From Manihot esculenta (Eukaryota > Streptophyta > Magnoliopsida > Malpighiales > Euphorbiaceae): 64,000 bases of DNA. Positions 52,654 to 63,235 of this stretch are shown piece after piece; within the stretch, counting starts at the first letter, position 1; the number at the start of each line of letters is the position of its first letter. The DNA is taken from the NCBI RefSeq assembly GCF_001659605.2, contig NC_035169.2, forward strand, positions 15,872,263 through 15,936,262, written 5' to 3'. The notes under the pieces are model-generated. The model was not told where the DNA came from. It did not search any database and saw nothing but the letters and a program-made list of their open reading frames with translations. Both the position numbers and the translations under genes were made by a program.

Positions 52654-53921
52654 TAAACTGGCAAGCTATCTACATGATTATTATGTTCATCTCAACAAGG
52701 GCTCTCATCAATCTTCTTTATCCTGTGTTACTTCTTTTCCTATTCAACATTACCTTTCCTATGACAGATTACCTCCCTCATATAGATCATTTGTGTTAAA
52801 TGTCAGCTATACTCTTGAGCCAGCCACTTATCATCAAGCTATTAAATTTTCACATTGGAGACAAGCTATTAGGATGAATTAAATGCCTTACAGTCTAATA
52901 ATACATGGTCAATTACTAGTCTTCCTATTGGAGTCAAGACCATAGGGTGTAAGTGGGTATATAAAGTCAAAATCAAGTCTGATGGGAGTATTGAAAGATA
53001 TAAAGTTAGATTTATAGCCAAGGGCTACACACAAAGGGAGGGTTTTGATTTTACAAAAACTTTTAGTCCTGTAGCTAAACATACTACTGTTAGGACTAAA
53101 CAAGGTTGGTTTCTTTCTCTATTAAAGGTGCATAATGCTTTTTTAAATGGAGATTTGAATGAGCATGTCTACATGGACATTCCTTTGGGTTATACAGTGC
53201 AAGGGGAGTATGGAGTTAATTCAAAGTTAGTAAGCAAGTTACAAAATTCTTTATATGGCCTAAAATGGGCTTCAAGACAATGGAATGTAAAGTTCACGCA
53301 GTGCTTGATTGTAGAAGGTTTCTCACAGTCTAAATCAAACTATTCATTTTTTACAAAACACGTGAATAAAAGCTTCATTGTTGTCCTTGTTTATATGAAT
53401 GATATCATTGTTAGTAGTAATGATAAGTGGTTAGTTAACCAATTCAAAAATTGCTTGAGTTCCCATTTCAAGTTGAAATATTTGGGTACCTTATAATATT
53501 TTCTTGGACTTGAAATAGCCAAAAATGCAAAAAGTATCATGATTTCTCACAGAAAGTTTGTTTTGGAGCTACTGGAGGAATATGACATACTTGGATCCAA
53601 ACCAATCACCTTTCTTGTTGAAATAAATGCGAAATTGACTCATGTTGACCCAGAATTACTGACAGATCCCATTGTCTATAGAAAAACTGTTGGAAAATTA
53701 ATGTACATTACACTAACAAGGCCAAATATTTCCTATGGTGTGCATATATCGTTGCAGTTTTTAGATAAGCCTGCTCAAATTCATCTAGATGCTGCATTTA
53801 AAATTCTTAAATACCTGAAGAATGCTCCGGGGTAAGGTTTATTCATGTCTATTCATTCAGAATCTAAGTTGACAGCATATTGTGATAGTGATTGGGCCAA
53901 CTGCATTTAAACTAAAAGGTC
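52654..53921 (+). pseudogene. Ty1/copia RT-RNase H relic
   Basis: Copia-type RT wording: GCKWVYKVKIKSDGSIERYK, AKGYTQREGFDFTKTFSPVA, NAFLNGDLNEHVYMDIP, YGLKWASRQWN, VYMNDIIVSS (the usual YVDD is altered to YMND), then the connection/RH region YRKTVGKLMYITLTRPNISY and YCDSDWANC. Upstream (52660-52860) a weakly readable integrase-RT linker. There are frame changes near 52870 and 53100 and TAA at ~53495 (GTL-stop-YFLGLEI) plus TAA at ~53835. No LTR, gag or integrase core; unrelated to the Ty3 families around it. Confidence 0.87.
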
Positions 53922-54539
53922 TGACGCGGAACCCTATGGCACAAGCCTCAAACCCACACGCACAAGTAGATACGGAATCCAAAGATCTGATAAACCCACC
54001 TCCTATGGCACCCCAAACTTAGAGAAGCTGAAACACCAATGATCGAAGGATTTAGATGAGAATCCGACAAACGCCACAACGAATAGTTGATAAGTTAGCC
54101 AAGATTCCTGATGCAATTGATGAAAGCAAATCCTCACTCTCACTCAAAGCAATACACGCCAAAGGCATGAAAGGAATTCTGAAAAGTTTGATTAAAAGCC
54201 GCCTCTTACGATTGTTTCTTATCCTTATGTATAGGAGAAAAACAAATAAAATCCTAAACACTCTTCTTGGGTCTGACTTAAACACCTAAGGCCCAAGCCC
54301 AATCACACACTAAAATAACGCATAAGTATTAGAACATAAGCCCAAAACATGGCCCAACACTCTAAAACTTAAAAGATAAAATATGGCCAGAATACAAGCC
54401 CAAACAAAGCTAAAATAAAACAAGTGTTAAATCATAAAAATATAGCAAGCCCATCATATCAATGCTGAATAAATTAGACAGCGCTATCTCCATTACACAC
54501 CTTAAGCAAGGTGAGTAGCTTAGGTGTGTCTTCAAGCTT
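53922..54539 (-). repeat. LTR-D, first part, split by the E/A insertion
   Basis: Reverse LTR-D from its U5 end TGACGCGG to gtgtcttcaagctt. It continues at 60412 (agcttcacgagac) after the 5.87-kb insert; agctt is duplicated. The far end at 60487 is cut by a deletion into D integrase. Confidence 0.9.
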
Positions 54540-55416
54540 TGACGCGGAACCCTATGGCACTTAGTCCTCAAACCCCGTCGCACCTCTGATATAGATTCCA
54601 AGAACGTGGATAAACCACCCTCTATAGCACCCTAAGCTTAGCGAAGCTAGAACACTAATAACGGAAGGATTTTGTAGAACGGATCAGAAGAACGCCACTA
54701 TCGAAATTGATAAGTTGGTCTGATTCGTGATGCAATCAATGAAAGAAGCAAACTCTCACTCTCTCAAAGAAGGCCGAAATTTGCATAAAGCAAATCTGAA
54801 TTAAATTTGTCAAAAAAACAAAAAAAGTGTCTGATATAAGAATTTAAGGCCTTATTTATAGTGTAAGGCAAAAACCTAAACCTAGTTGGAAAAGGAAAAC
54901 AAATACTAAGTCAGAATTCCTATCCCAACAGGGAAACAAGCTAAAATAACAAAAATAACTGCCAAGTCTTTAAAAACCAACCACATTCTCGTATGCCTCA
55001 ATAGTTCCAGCAGAAACCACAACCTCAGGGACGAAACCACAACCTGCTTATGGTTCGGGCTGATTCTCCACTATCTTCCTCCATGATGTGCTCCAAAATT
55101 AACTTCCACAAAACACAAAAGTATCTTCGGCTAACTGAATGTCGCGAGCGCGACTTTGATAATGGTAGCGAGCGCTACAAATCTTCAATTTGCTTCTGCT
55201 TCATCCATGCATACACCCAGCAACGTAATCAGCTTCGAATGACCTTCAAGTTCCTTCTCGCACTTATCCCTAGCAATTTCAGTCATCTCTCTTGTAATAA
55301 ATTCTTGAATATGCAATCCAAGAGTAACGCCGTACTTCCTTGCTTTATTCCTTGTCAATGGTCCTTGTTGTAGCTCCAAGGGATCCTTGCCTTGCTTCCC
55401 ATGCTGGTTCACATCA
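54540..55416 (-). repeat. LTR-E (3' LTR)
   Basis: 877 bp, TGACGCGG ... TTCACATCA on the plus strand. The terminal ~20 bp at the U5 end match LTR-A and LTR-D, but most of the rest is diverged. The sense TATA is ACACTATAAATAAGG near 54855. A purine tract (aaagaaggggagaa in sense) adjoins at 55417. The E polyprotein tail ends inside it at 55185. Confidence 0.88.
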
Positions 55417-58190
55417 TTCTCCCCTTCTTTAAAAAGATTTGTCCTCAAATCTGCATCGTCATAAGGAGACAAATCAGAAACATTAAAAGTGGCACTAACA
55501 CCATACTCACCAGGCAAGTCAATCTTATAAGCATTGTCATTGATCTTCTCCAAGACTTGAAATGGACCATCACCACGCGCATCCAGCTTATTCTTCCTTT
55601 GATTTGGGAACCTCTCCTTGCGAAAATGCACCCAAACCCACTCTCCAGGAGCAAACACCATCTTCTTGCGACCCCTATTCGCAATATCAGCATACGTCTT
55701 GTTCTTTTTCTCCATGTTAGCTCGTGCTTTCTCATGCAAAGCTTTCACCAAGTCAGCTTTCTTCTCTCCATCTAAACTTACAAGTTCATTAGAAGGTAAT
55801 GGCAAAAGATCAAGAACAGTTAGTGGATTAAAGCCATAAACTAGCTCAAATGGCGAATAACCTGTAGAAGAATGAATAGAACGATTATAAGCAAATTCAA
55901 TAAAAGGTAAACAATCTTCCCAAGTAGCCAAATTCTTACCCACTATAGATCGCAATAACGTACCAAGAGTACGATTCACAACCTTGCTTGTACTTAATCA
56001 CATATGGAAATCTCTCAATTCGTTCGATCCACTTACCATGCCGTTTGTTCAACTTACCTTGGCCCTTCAAATGCTTGAGGGATTCATGGTCAGTATAAAT
56101 CACGAACTCCTTTGGCAGCAAGTAATGCTCCCACACGTCCAACGCCCTCACCAAAGCATGTAACTCCTTGTCATATGTAGAATAACTCAGTTGTGCACCA
56201 TTGAGTTTTTCACTAAAATATGCTATTGGCTTCTTCTCTTGCATCAGCACAGCCCCAATACCTACACCAGAAGCATCACATTCAATCTCAAAAATTGAAT
56301 CAAAATTAGGCAAAGCTAAGACAGGTGCAGATGTCAACTTCCCTTTCAAATTCTCAAACGCCTTTTGCTGCTCTTCTCCCCACTGAAATCCAACCTCCTT
56401 TTTGATAATGCTAGTGAGTGGTGCTGCAATGGTAGAAAAATCCTTCACGAATCTTCTATAGAAACTTGCTAGCCCATGGAAGCTCCTCACTTCAGTCACG
56501 TTCTTAGGAACAGGCCATTCCTTTATAGCTTTCACTTTCTCTTCATCAACTTCTAATCCCTGTGCACTCACAACAAAGCCAAGAAAAACAAGCCTATCCA
56601 TGCAAAATGTGCATTTCTTAAGCTTGGCATATAAGTTTTCTGTTCTCAAAGCTTCCAACACTATCCTACCATGCTCTAAATGCTCATCTAATGTCTTACT
56701 ATAGATCAGAATGTCATCAAAATAAACAACAACAAATCTGCCCAAATAAGCTCTCAAAACATGGTTCATTAATCTCATAAATGTACTCGGTGCATTAGAC
56801 AACCCAAAAGGCATTACTAACCACTCATATAGGCCATATTTTGTTTTAAAAGCTGTTTTCCACTCATCCCCAGGTTTCATACGAATTTGATGATATCCAC
56901 TCATAAGATCAATTTTAGTAAAATACCTTGCACCATGTAACTCGTCCAACATGTCGTCAAGTCGTGGAATGGGATGTCGATACTTCACCGTGATCTTATT
57001 TACAGCCCTACAATCGACACACATCCTCCACGTGCCATCTTTCTTTGGTACCAGCAAAACAGGAACGGCACAAGGGCTTAAGCTCTCTCTAATCAAGCCT
57101 TTCTCCAACAGCTCCTCCACTTGTCGCTGCATCTCCTTGGTCTCCATTGGGTTACTTCGATATGCTGGTCTATTTGGAATCGTCGAACCAGGTATGAAGT
57201 CGATTTGGTGTTCAACTCCCCTTAATGGCGGTAAACCACTAGGCAGCTCCTCTGGAAACACATCTTGAAAATCCTGCAACATAGACACAAAACTAGAAGG
57301 CAAATGGTCAAGTGAAACATCAACATTAGTAAACAAAGTTTCTTTATATCTAATGAGCAATAACGGCTGCTCGTTAGATATTGCAAATTTAAGCTCTCTT
57401 GGTTTCGCATAAAAAGTTTGTTTCACCTTTCCTTGGTTTTCTCTCACCAATGGGCCATTTATTTGATTATTTTCTTTTCTGGCCTCCTTTCCCAATTTCT
57501 TCTCACATTCACTCTCCTTATCATGTTCTCTCGCACTTCCCTTAATTTTTAAAGTAGCACCCCTTTTGGTCGAATCTTGCTTTGCTTTTTCATGCATCTT
57601 CCGATGATCTTCATACACCTCCAACGGTGATAATGGTACAAGAGTAACCAGCTTTCCTTCATAGGTAAATGTGTACCTATTTGAATACCCATCATGCTGC
57701 GCCTTCCTATCAAATTGCCATGGTCTTCCTAACAACATATGGCCAGCTTGCATAGGAACTACATCACACAACACTCCATCTTTATACCAGCCTATAGAGA
57801 ATGGTATCTTCACTTGTTTAGTAACCTTCACCTCTCCACTATCATTAAACCATTGTAGTCTATATGGATGTGGATGTTTTAAACAAGTCAATTTCAGCTT
57901 CTCCACCATTGTCTCACTTGCAGCATTGGTGCAACTACCACTGTCAATGATGAGCATACAAACTTTACCCTCAACTAAACATCTAGTATAAAATATGTTA
58001 TCTCGTTGCTCTAGACCTTCTTCTTTCACTTGCATATTCAAAGCACGCCTAGCAACTAACATATCACCACGTTCAGCAACCAACGCATTCTCAACTTCTT
58101 CTTCACACTCATCAACATCATCAAGCATATCATTCATATCATTATTATCACCATCACTATGGTCAGAATCAGAAACTAAACCCCCATCCC
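55185..58190 (-). pseudogene. E-type PR-RT-RH-(deleted)-IN end
   Basis: Opens in the spacer between gag knuckle and PR ([11 protein letters not shown]). Protease IIDSGSCTN keeps the canonical DSG. RT is complete with [11 protein letters not shown] and [11 protein letters not shown] has [13 protein letters not shown] and [12 protein letters not shown]. At 55980 RH (VIKYKQG) joins to the integrase core (NRTLGT) through a shared ggt, losing ~250 residues including HHCC and the first catalytic Asp residues, and breaking the frame. The integrase C-terminus ([13 protein letters not shown]) and tail (LQQGPLTRNKARKYG) read into the LTR. The RT frame is long and otherwise unbroken (55936-58190). Confidence 0.88.
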
Positions 58191-58361
58191 AATTCAAAAT
58201 TCAAAATTCAAAATTAATTCCTATAATTTACTGCAATCAATTGAAATAGGTAAGGCAATATTGACGAAAAAGGAAGTATATCACAATTTCGGCCAGATCA
58301 AGGTAAATAAGGCAAAGGCGATTTTTTTTTTTTTTTTTTTTTAGATTAATAATCAAGAAGG
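58190..58361 (-). other. A-type leader piece, inverted
   Basis: Reverse leader sequence (tcaaaattcaaaat ... aataatcaagaaggtgca) matching 34020-34205, joined on the left to E gag-PR spacer through ccaattcaaaa and on the right to plus-strand A leader through a shared 'gtgca'. It includes the T tract (58321-58342). Confidence 0.83.
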
Positions 58362-58470
58362 TGCAATTGAAGAATCAGCAAAAGAGTGGTAAGTGTGCAA
58401 ACACTTGAGTTCTTTCTTTTCTAACACAATATTTGCTAGTTCTCTTTGTTCTTTGTTGATTTAAGGTAGG

Positions 58471-59847
58471 ATGAGTAAAGATCAGAATGTCTCACCAGCG
58501 TCCACTTCTACAAGAATACCTCAAAGAACTCATAATTGCAATAATGACTGTGATGATTCGGATGTGTTTGTTAATAATGTGTTGCTTGCTGCACATTGTG
58601 AGATGCTTGTTGCTAGGCGTGCTCTGAATATGCAGGTTAAGGAAGAAAGCCTGGAACAACGGGAAAACATATTTCACACTAGGTGTTTGGTTAATGGAAA
58701 AGTGTGTACTGTCATTATTGATGGAGGTAGTTGTGCAAATGTGGCTAGTGTGTATATGGTGGACAAATTGGGCTTGGCTTCTATTAAACACCCTAAGCCA
58801 TACAGATTGCAATGGTTAAACGATTGTGGTGAGGTCAGAGTTACACGCCAGGTGGTTATACCATTTTCTATTGGTAGGTATAAGGATGAGATCTTGTGCG
58901 ATGTGGTACCTATGCGGGCAAGCCATATATTGTTGGGTAGGCCGTGGCAATATGATAGAAAGGTGCAACATGATGGGCTCAATAACAAGTACTCCTTCAC
59001 TCATGAAGGACAGAAGCTTATACTCGCTCCTTTATCACCTCAAGAGGTATATGCCGATCACATAAAAATGCTGGAGAGGGAGAGGGAGGCTTCGGCCTTG
59101 GCTACAAAGGAGAGTGAGAGCTTGAGTTCTGTGGAAAAAATGAGAGAAAAGAGTGAGTTTGAGGGTAACGAGGCTGGAAAAGAATCAAGACTACTTCAAG
59201 GAGAGAAGATGGAGAAAGAAAAGGAGAAAGAAGAGGCTAAAGTTCCAATGTCAACTTCCATAGAGATTGAAATTGAAAATTCCATTAATGAACTTATAGA
59301 AGAGGTTGTGAATGATGGTGGACATGGGGAGCACATGATTGATGAGGTGGAGGAGGTGAATAAGACTGTTTTGGAAGTTGTAGAGGAGAATGGGTCACAT
59401 CCACATGATCTTTCTATGACTAATATTTTTATGTCTAGTTCATTTGTTCTTGATGTGCAGGTTGTTGATGAAAACATCCATGATGAAAGTTTTATACTAT
59501 TTCCACCTATTCAAAAGGAGGTCTTTGAAGATACATGGGTGCCTAAAACTTTCCTTCTTGACATAAATATCAGCAAGATTCGAGGACGAATCTTTTCTAA
59601 AGAAAGAGGGAATGATACGGATCCAATAGGACAAATTTCTAACAATGGTGTGGAGCAAACTTATATCATTCCAATGGATCCAAGAGTAGTTCAAAATCAT
59701 ATTCATATAATCCATATATATTTAGGGCGTGCTTTAACTCATATGGGACAGATTTGGTGCAACATTTGCAATCATAGGCTGAGGGAGCCTAATCAAACCT
59801 ATGGGCTAAAACTACATAAAGGAAAGCCTAAAGTGAAGATCAAGTAA
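58471..59847 (+). CDS. A ORF of the chimera: protease plus acidic region, reading into LTR
   Basis: 458 residues, MSKDQNVSPAS start 110 bp after the leader joint. [20 protein letters not shown], linker, acidic region with a 15-residue in-frame gap compared with A2 (EIEIENSINELIEEV), then DESFILFPPIQKEVFEDT, KIRGRIFSKERGN, and LTR tail with [14 protein letters not shown] and stop after KPKVKIK. It is intact. The leader before it (58361-58470) has no primer-binding site or LTR. Confidence 0.86.
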   Translation: MSKDQNVSPASTSTRIPQRTHNCNNDCDDSDVFVNNVLLAAHCEMLVARRALNMQVKEESLEQRENIFHTRCLVNGKVCTVIIDGGSCANVASVYMVDKLGLASIKHPKPYRLQWLNDCGEVRVTRQVVIPFSIGRYKDEILCDVVPMRASHILLGRPWQYDRKVQHDGLNNKYSFTHEGQKLILAPLSPQEVYADHIKMLEREREASALATKESESLSSVEKMREKSEFEGNEAGKESRLLQGEKMEKEKEKEEAKVPMSTSIEIEIENSINELIEEVVNDGGHGEHMIDEVEEVNKTVLEVVEENGSHPHDLSMTNIFMSSSFVLDVQVVDENIHDESFILFPPIQKEVFEDTWVPKTFLLDINISKIRGRIFSKERGNDTDPIGQISNNGVEQTYIIPMDPRVVQNHIHIIHIYLGRALTHMGQIWCNICNHRLREPNQTYGLKLHKGKPKVKIK

Positions 59848-60411
59848 GGCTTTTGTGAAGATTCAACTTTGTTATGATGGGCTTGCAAGTTTTATTATTT
59901 AAACACTTGTTTTATTTTAGTTTTGTTTGGGCTTGTATTCTGGCCATATTTTATCTTTTAAGTTTAAGAGTGTTGGGCCATGTTGTGGGCTTATATTTTA
60001 ATACTTATATGTTATTTTAGTGTGTGATTGGACTTGGGTCTTATGTGTTTAAGTCAGGCCCAAGAAGAGTGTCTTAGGGTTTTATTTCTTTTTCTCCTTA
60101 CTATATAAGGATAAGAAACAATTGTAAGAGGCAGCTTTTAATCAAACTTTTCAGAATTTCTTTCATGCCTTTGGCGTGTATTGCTTTGAGTGAGAGTGAG
60201 GATTTGCTTTCATCAATTGCACCAGGAATCTTGGCTAACTTATCAACTATTTGTTGTGGCGTTTGTCGGATTCTCATCTAAATCCTTCGATCATTGGTGT
60301 TTCAGCTTCTCTAAGTTTGGGGTGCCATAGGAGGTGGGTTTATCAGATCTTTGGATTCCGTATCTACTTGTGCGTGTGAGTTTGAGGCTTGTGCCATAGG
60401 GTTCCGCGTCA
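59613..60411 (+). repeat. LTR-A (3' LTR of the A half)
   Basis: 799 bp after the purine tract AAAGAAAGAGGGAA; ends TTCCGCGTCA at 60411. Closest by small markers to the solo LTR at 18662 (attgcaaatgttgcacc type). From 59735 it is part of a large tandem duplication. Confidence 0.92.
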
Positions 60412-60487
60412 AGCTTCACGAGACATTTGCCAAAGGCAAGCTCAGTCAATTCTTGTGTTACTTGTTCTTGAATGTGTAAGTTCATAG
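60412..60487 (-). repeat. LTR-D, second part of the split LTR
   Basis: Continues 53922-54539 after the TSD, then stops at gtaagttcata where D integrase sequence begins; ~170 bp of U3 plus the coding end up to NDNAYK are missing. Confidence 0.87.
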
Positions 60488-62560
60488 GTTATAACCATTG
60501 TCATTGATTCGCTCTAAGACTTGAAATGGACCATCACCACGAGCATCCAGCTTATTCTTCCTCTGATTTGGAAATCGTTCCTTTCGGAAGTGCACCCAAA
60601 CCCAATCACCAGGAACAAACACCACTTTCTTCCGTCTCCTATTTGCCCTGTCAGCATACACCTTGTTCCTCTTTTCTATGTTAGACCTAGCCTTCTCATG
60701 TAAGGACTTCACCAATTCTGCCTTTTTAGCACCATCTAAACTAGCAAGCTCATGTAAAGGTAAAGGAACAAGATCAAGTACAGTTAGTGGGTTAAAACCA
60801 AAACAAGCTCAAATGGAGAAAACCCTGTAGAAGAATATATGCTACGGTTATATGCAAACTCAATGAAAGGCAAGCAATCTTCCCAAGTGTTCAAATTCTT
60901 ACCCACTATAGCTCTGAGTAAGGTACCAAGAGTTCTATTCACCACCTCTGTTTGGCCATCTGTCTGTGGATGACAAGTAGTAGAATATAAGAGTTTAGTA
61001 CCCAACTTACCCCACAATACTTTCCAAAAAATGCGAAAGGCACTTTGTATCTCTATCTGACACAATTGTCCTTGGCACTCCATGAAGTCGAACCACTTCC
61101 CGGAAGAACAAGTCAGCGACATTGATGGCGTCATCAGTTTTATGGCAAGGAATGAAGTGAGCCATCTTGCTAGTCCTGTCGACAACAACAAATATGCTAT
61201 CTCTACCACGCCTAGTCCTAGGTAAGCCAAGCACAAAGTCCATAGAAATATCCATCCAAGGTGAACTAGGAACAGGTAAAGGCATATAAAGACCATGAGG
61301 CATAGACTTAGACTTTGCCTGTCTACATGTAATACAAGAAGCACACACTTTCTCAACGTCTTTGCGCATTGAAGGCCAATAAAAATGCTCAAATAAGGTG
61401 TCATAAGTCTTATGTACTCCAAAATGCCCCATCAAACCACCGCAATGAGATTCAAGCACAAGCAAATCACGCATAGAGCATCTAGGTACACACAATTTCT
61501 TACCCTTAAACAAGTAACCATCATGCCTATAAAAAGAGTTAAAAGCTCCATGCTCACAAGCCACAAACACATTGCCGAAATCAACATCATTATTGTACAA
61601 GTCTTTAACATGCGCAAAACCAAGCAATTTAGAACTCACAACATTAATTAAAGCATACCTCCTAGACAAAGCATCTGCAACCACATTGTCTTCCCCATGC
61701 TTATACTTAATCACATATGGAAATTGTTCAATAAACTCAACCCACTTACCATGCCTCTTATTCAACTTGCCTTGTCCCTTCAAGTGTTTTAAGGACTCAT
61801 GATCCGTATGTATCACAAACTCCTTGGGCAGGAGATAGTGTTGCCACACGTCCAGTGCTCTCACCAAGGCATACAAATCCTTTTCATAGGTTGGATAATT
61901 GAGATGTGCTCCGTTCAACTTCTCACTGAAATAGGCTATTGGTTTCTTCTCTTGCATCAACACAGCCCCAATACCTACACCAGAAGCATCACACTCAATT
62001 TCAAAAGTTTTATCAAAGTTAGGTAAAGATAATATAGGAGCAGATATTAACTTCCCTTTTAAGCAGTCAAAAGCTTTCTGTTGCTCCTCTCCCCATTTGA
62101 ACCCAACTTCCTTCTTAATAATTCCTGTGAGTGGTGCTGCAATCGTAGAGAAATCGCGCACAAACCTCCTGTAAAAGCTTGCAAGGCCATGAAAGCTCCT
62201 CACATCTGAAATAGATTTAGGAATAGGCCACTCCTTTATAGTTTTCACCTTCTCTTCATCTACCTCAATTCCCTGTGCACTCACAACAAAACTAAGGAAA
62301 ACAAGTCTATCTATACAAAATGTGCACTTCTTAAGTTTAGCATACAAGCTATCTCGCCTCAAAACCTGCAGAACCAACCTAACATGCTCAATATGTTCGT
62401 CGAGAGACCTGCTATAGATCAAGATATCATCAAAGTAAACAACTACAAATTTTCCTAAGTATACACGCAACACATGATTCATTGGCCTCATAAACGTACT
62501 AGGTGCATTTGACAAACCAAAAGGCATAACTAACCATTCATACAAACCATACTTTGTCTT
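60488..62560 (-). pseudogene. D-type RT (part)-RH-IN, antisense
   Basis: Frame 61007-62545 covers the end of RT ([18 protein letters not shown]), RH ([25 protein letters not shown]), HHCC ([29 protein letters not shown]) and the integrase core to [11 protein letters not shown]. An extra A near 61025 (six instead of five) shifts the frame; core and C-terminus follow ([32 protein letters not shown]). A missing A near 60800 shifts it again; the duplicate at 63620 has the extra A. It stops at RT KTKYGMYEW, where the duplicated LTR-A begins. Confidence 0.88.
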
Positions 62561-63235
62561 TAACTCATATGGGACAGATTTGGTGCAACATTTGCAATCA
62601 TAGGCTGAGGGAGCCTAATCAAACCTATGGGCTAAAACTACATAAAGGAAAGCCTAAAGTGAAGATCAAGTAAGGCTTTTGTGAAGATTCAACTTTGTTA
62701 TGATGGGCTTGCAAGTTTTATTATTTAAACACTTGTTTTATTTTAGTTTTGTTTGGGCTTGTATTCTGGCCATATTTTATCTTTTAAGTTTAAGAGTGTT
62801 GGGCCATGTTGTGGGTTATATTTTAATACTTATATGTTATTTTAGTGTGTGATTGGACTTGGTCTTATGTGTTTAAGTCAGGCCCAAGAAGAGTGTCTTA
62901 GGGTTTTATTTCTTTTTCTCCTTACTATATAAGGATAAGAAACAATTGTAAGAGGCAGCTTTTAATCAAACTTTTCAGAATTTCTTTCATGCCTTTGGCG
63001 TGTATTGCTTTGAGTGAGAGTGAGGATTTGCTTTCATCAATTGCACCAGGAATCTTGGCTAACTTATCAACTATTTGTTGTGGCGTTTGTCGGATTCTCA
63101 TCTAAATCCTTCGATCATTGGTGTTTCAGCTTCTCTAAGTTTGGGGTGCCATAGGAGGTGGGTTTATCAGATCTTTGGATTCCGTATCTACTTGTGCGTG
63201 TGAGTTTGAGGCTTGTGCCATAGGGTTCCGCGTCA
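62561..63235 (+). repeat. LTR-A, truncated at start (duplicate)
   Basis: Copy of 59735-60411, starting within the LTR-encoded frame and ending TTCCGCGTCA at 63235, followed by the same LTR-D piece (63236-63311). Confidence 0.88.

Larger units (their letters stand above)
54540..60411. mobile_element. Chimeric E/A insertion with two U5 outer ends, TSD AGCTT
   Basis: Left border is the U5 end of a reverse LTR-E (54540), right border the U5 end of a forward LTR-A (60411). TSD AGCTT at 54535-54539 and 60412-60416 in an LTR-D that is collinear when the insert is removed. Inside: E LTR and pol (minus), a short A leader piece (minus), then A leader, ORF and LTR (plus). Thus two 3' halves from different families meet 5' to 5'. 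A normal insertion has one U3 and one U5 end, so this is not a conventional element. Confidence 0.88.

Noticed and set aside
53128..53835. Functional copia reverse transcriptase
   Set aside because: The catalytic YVDD is changed to YMND, the frame is broken at several places and there are no LTRs.
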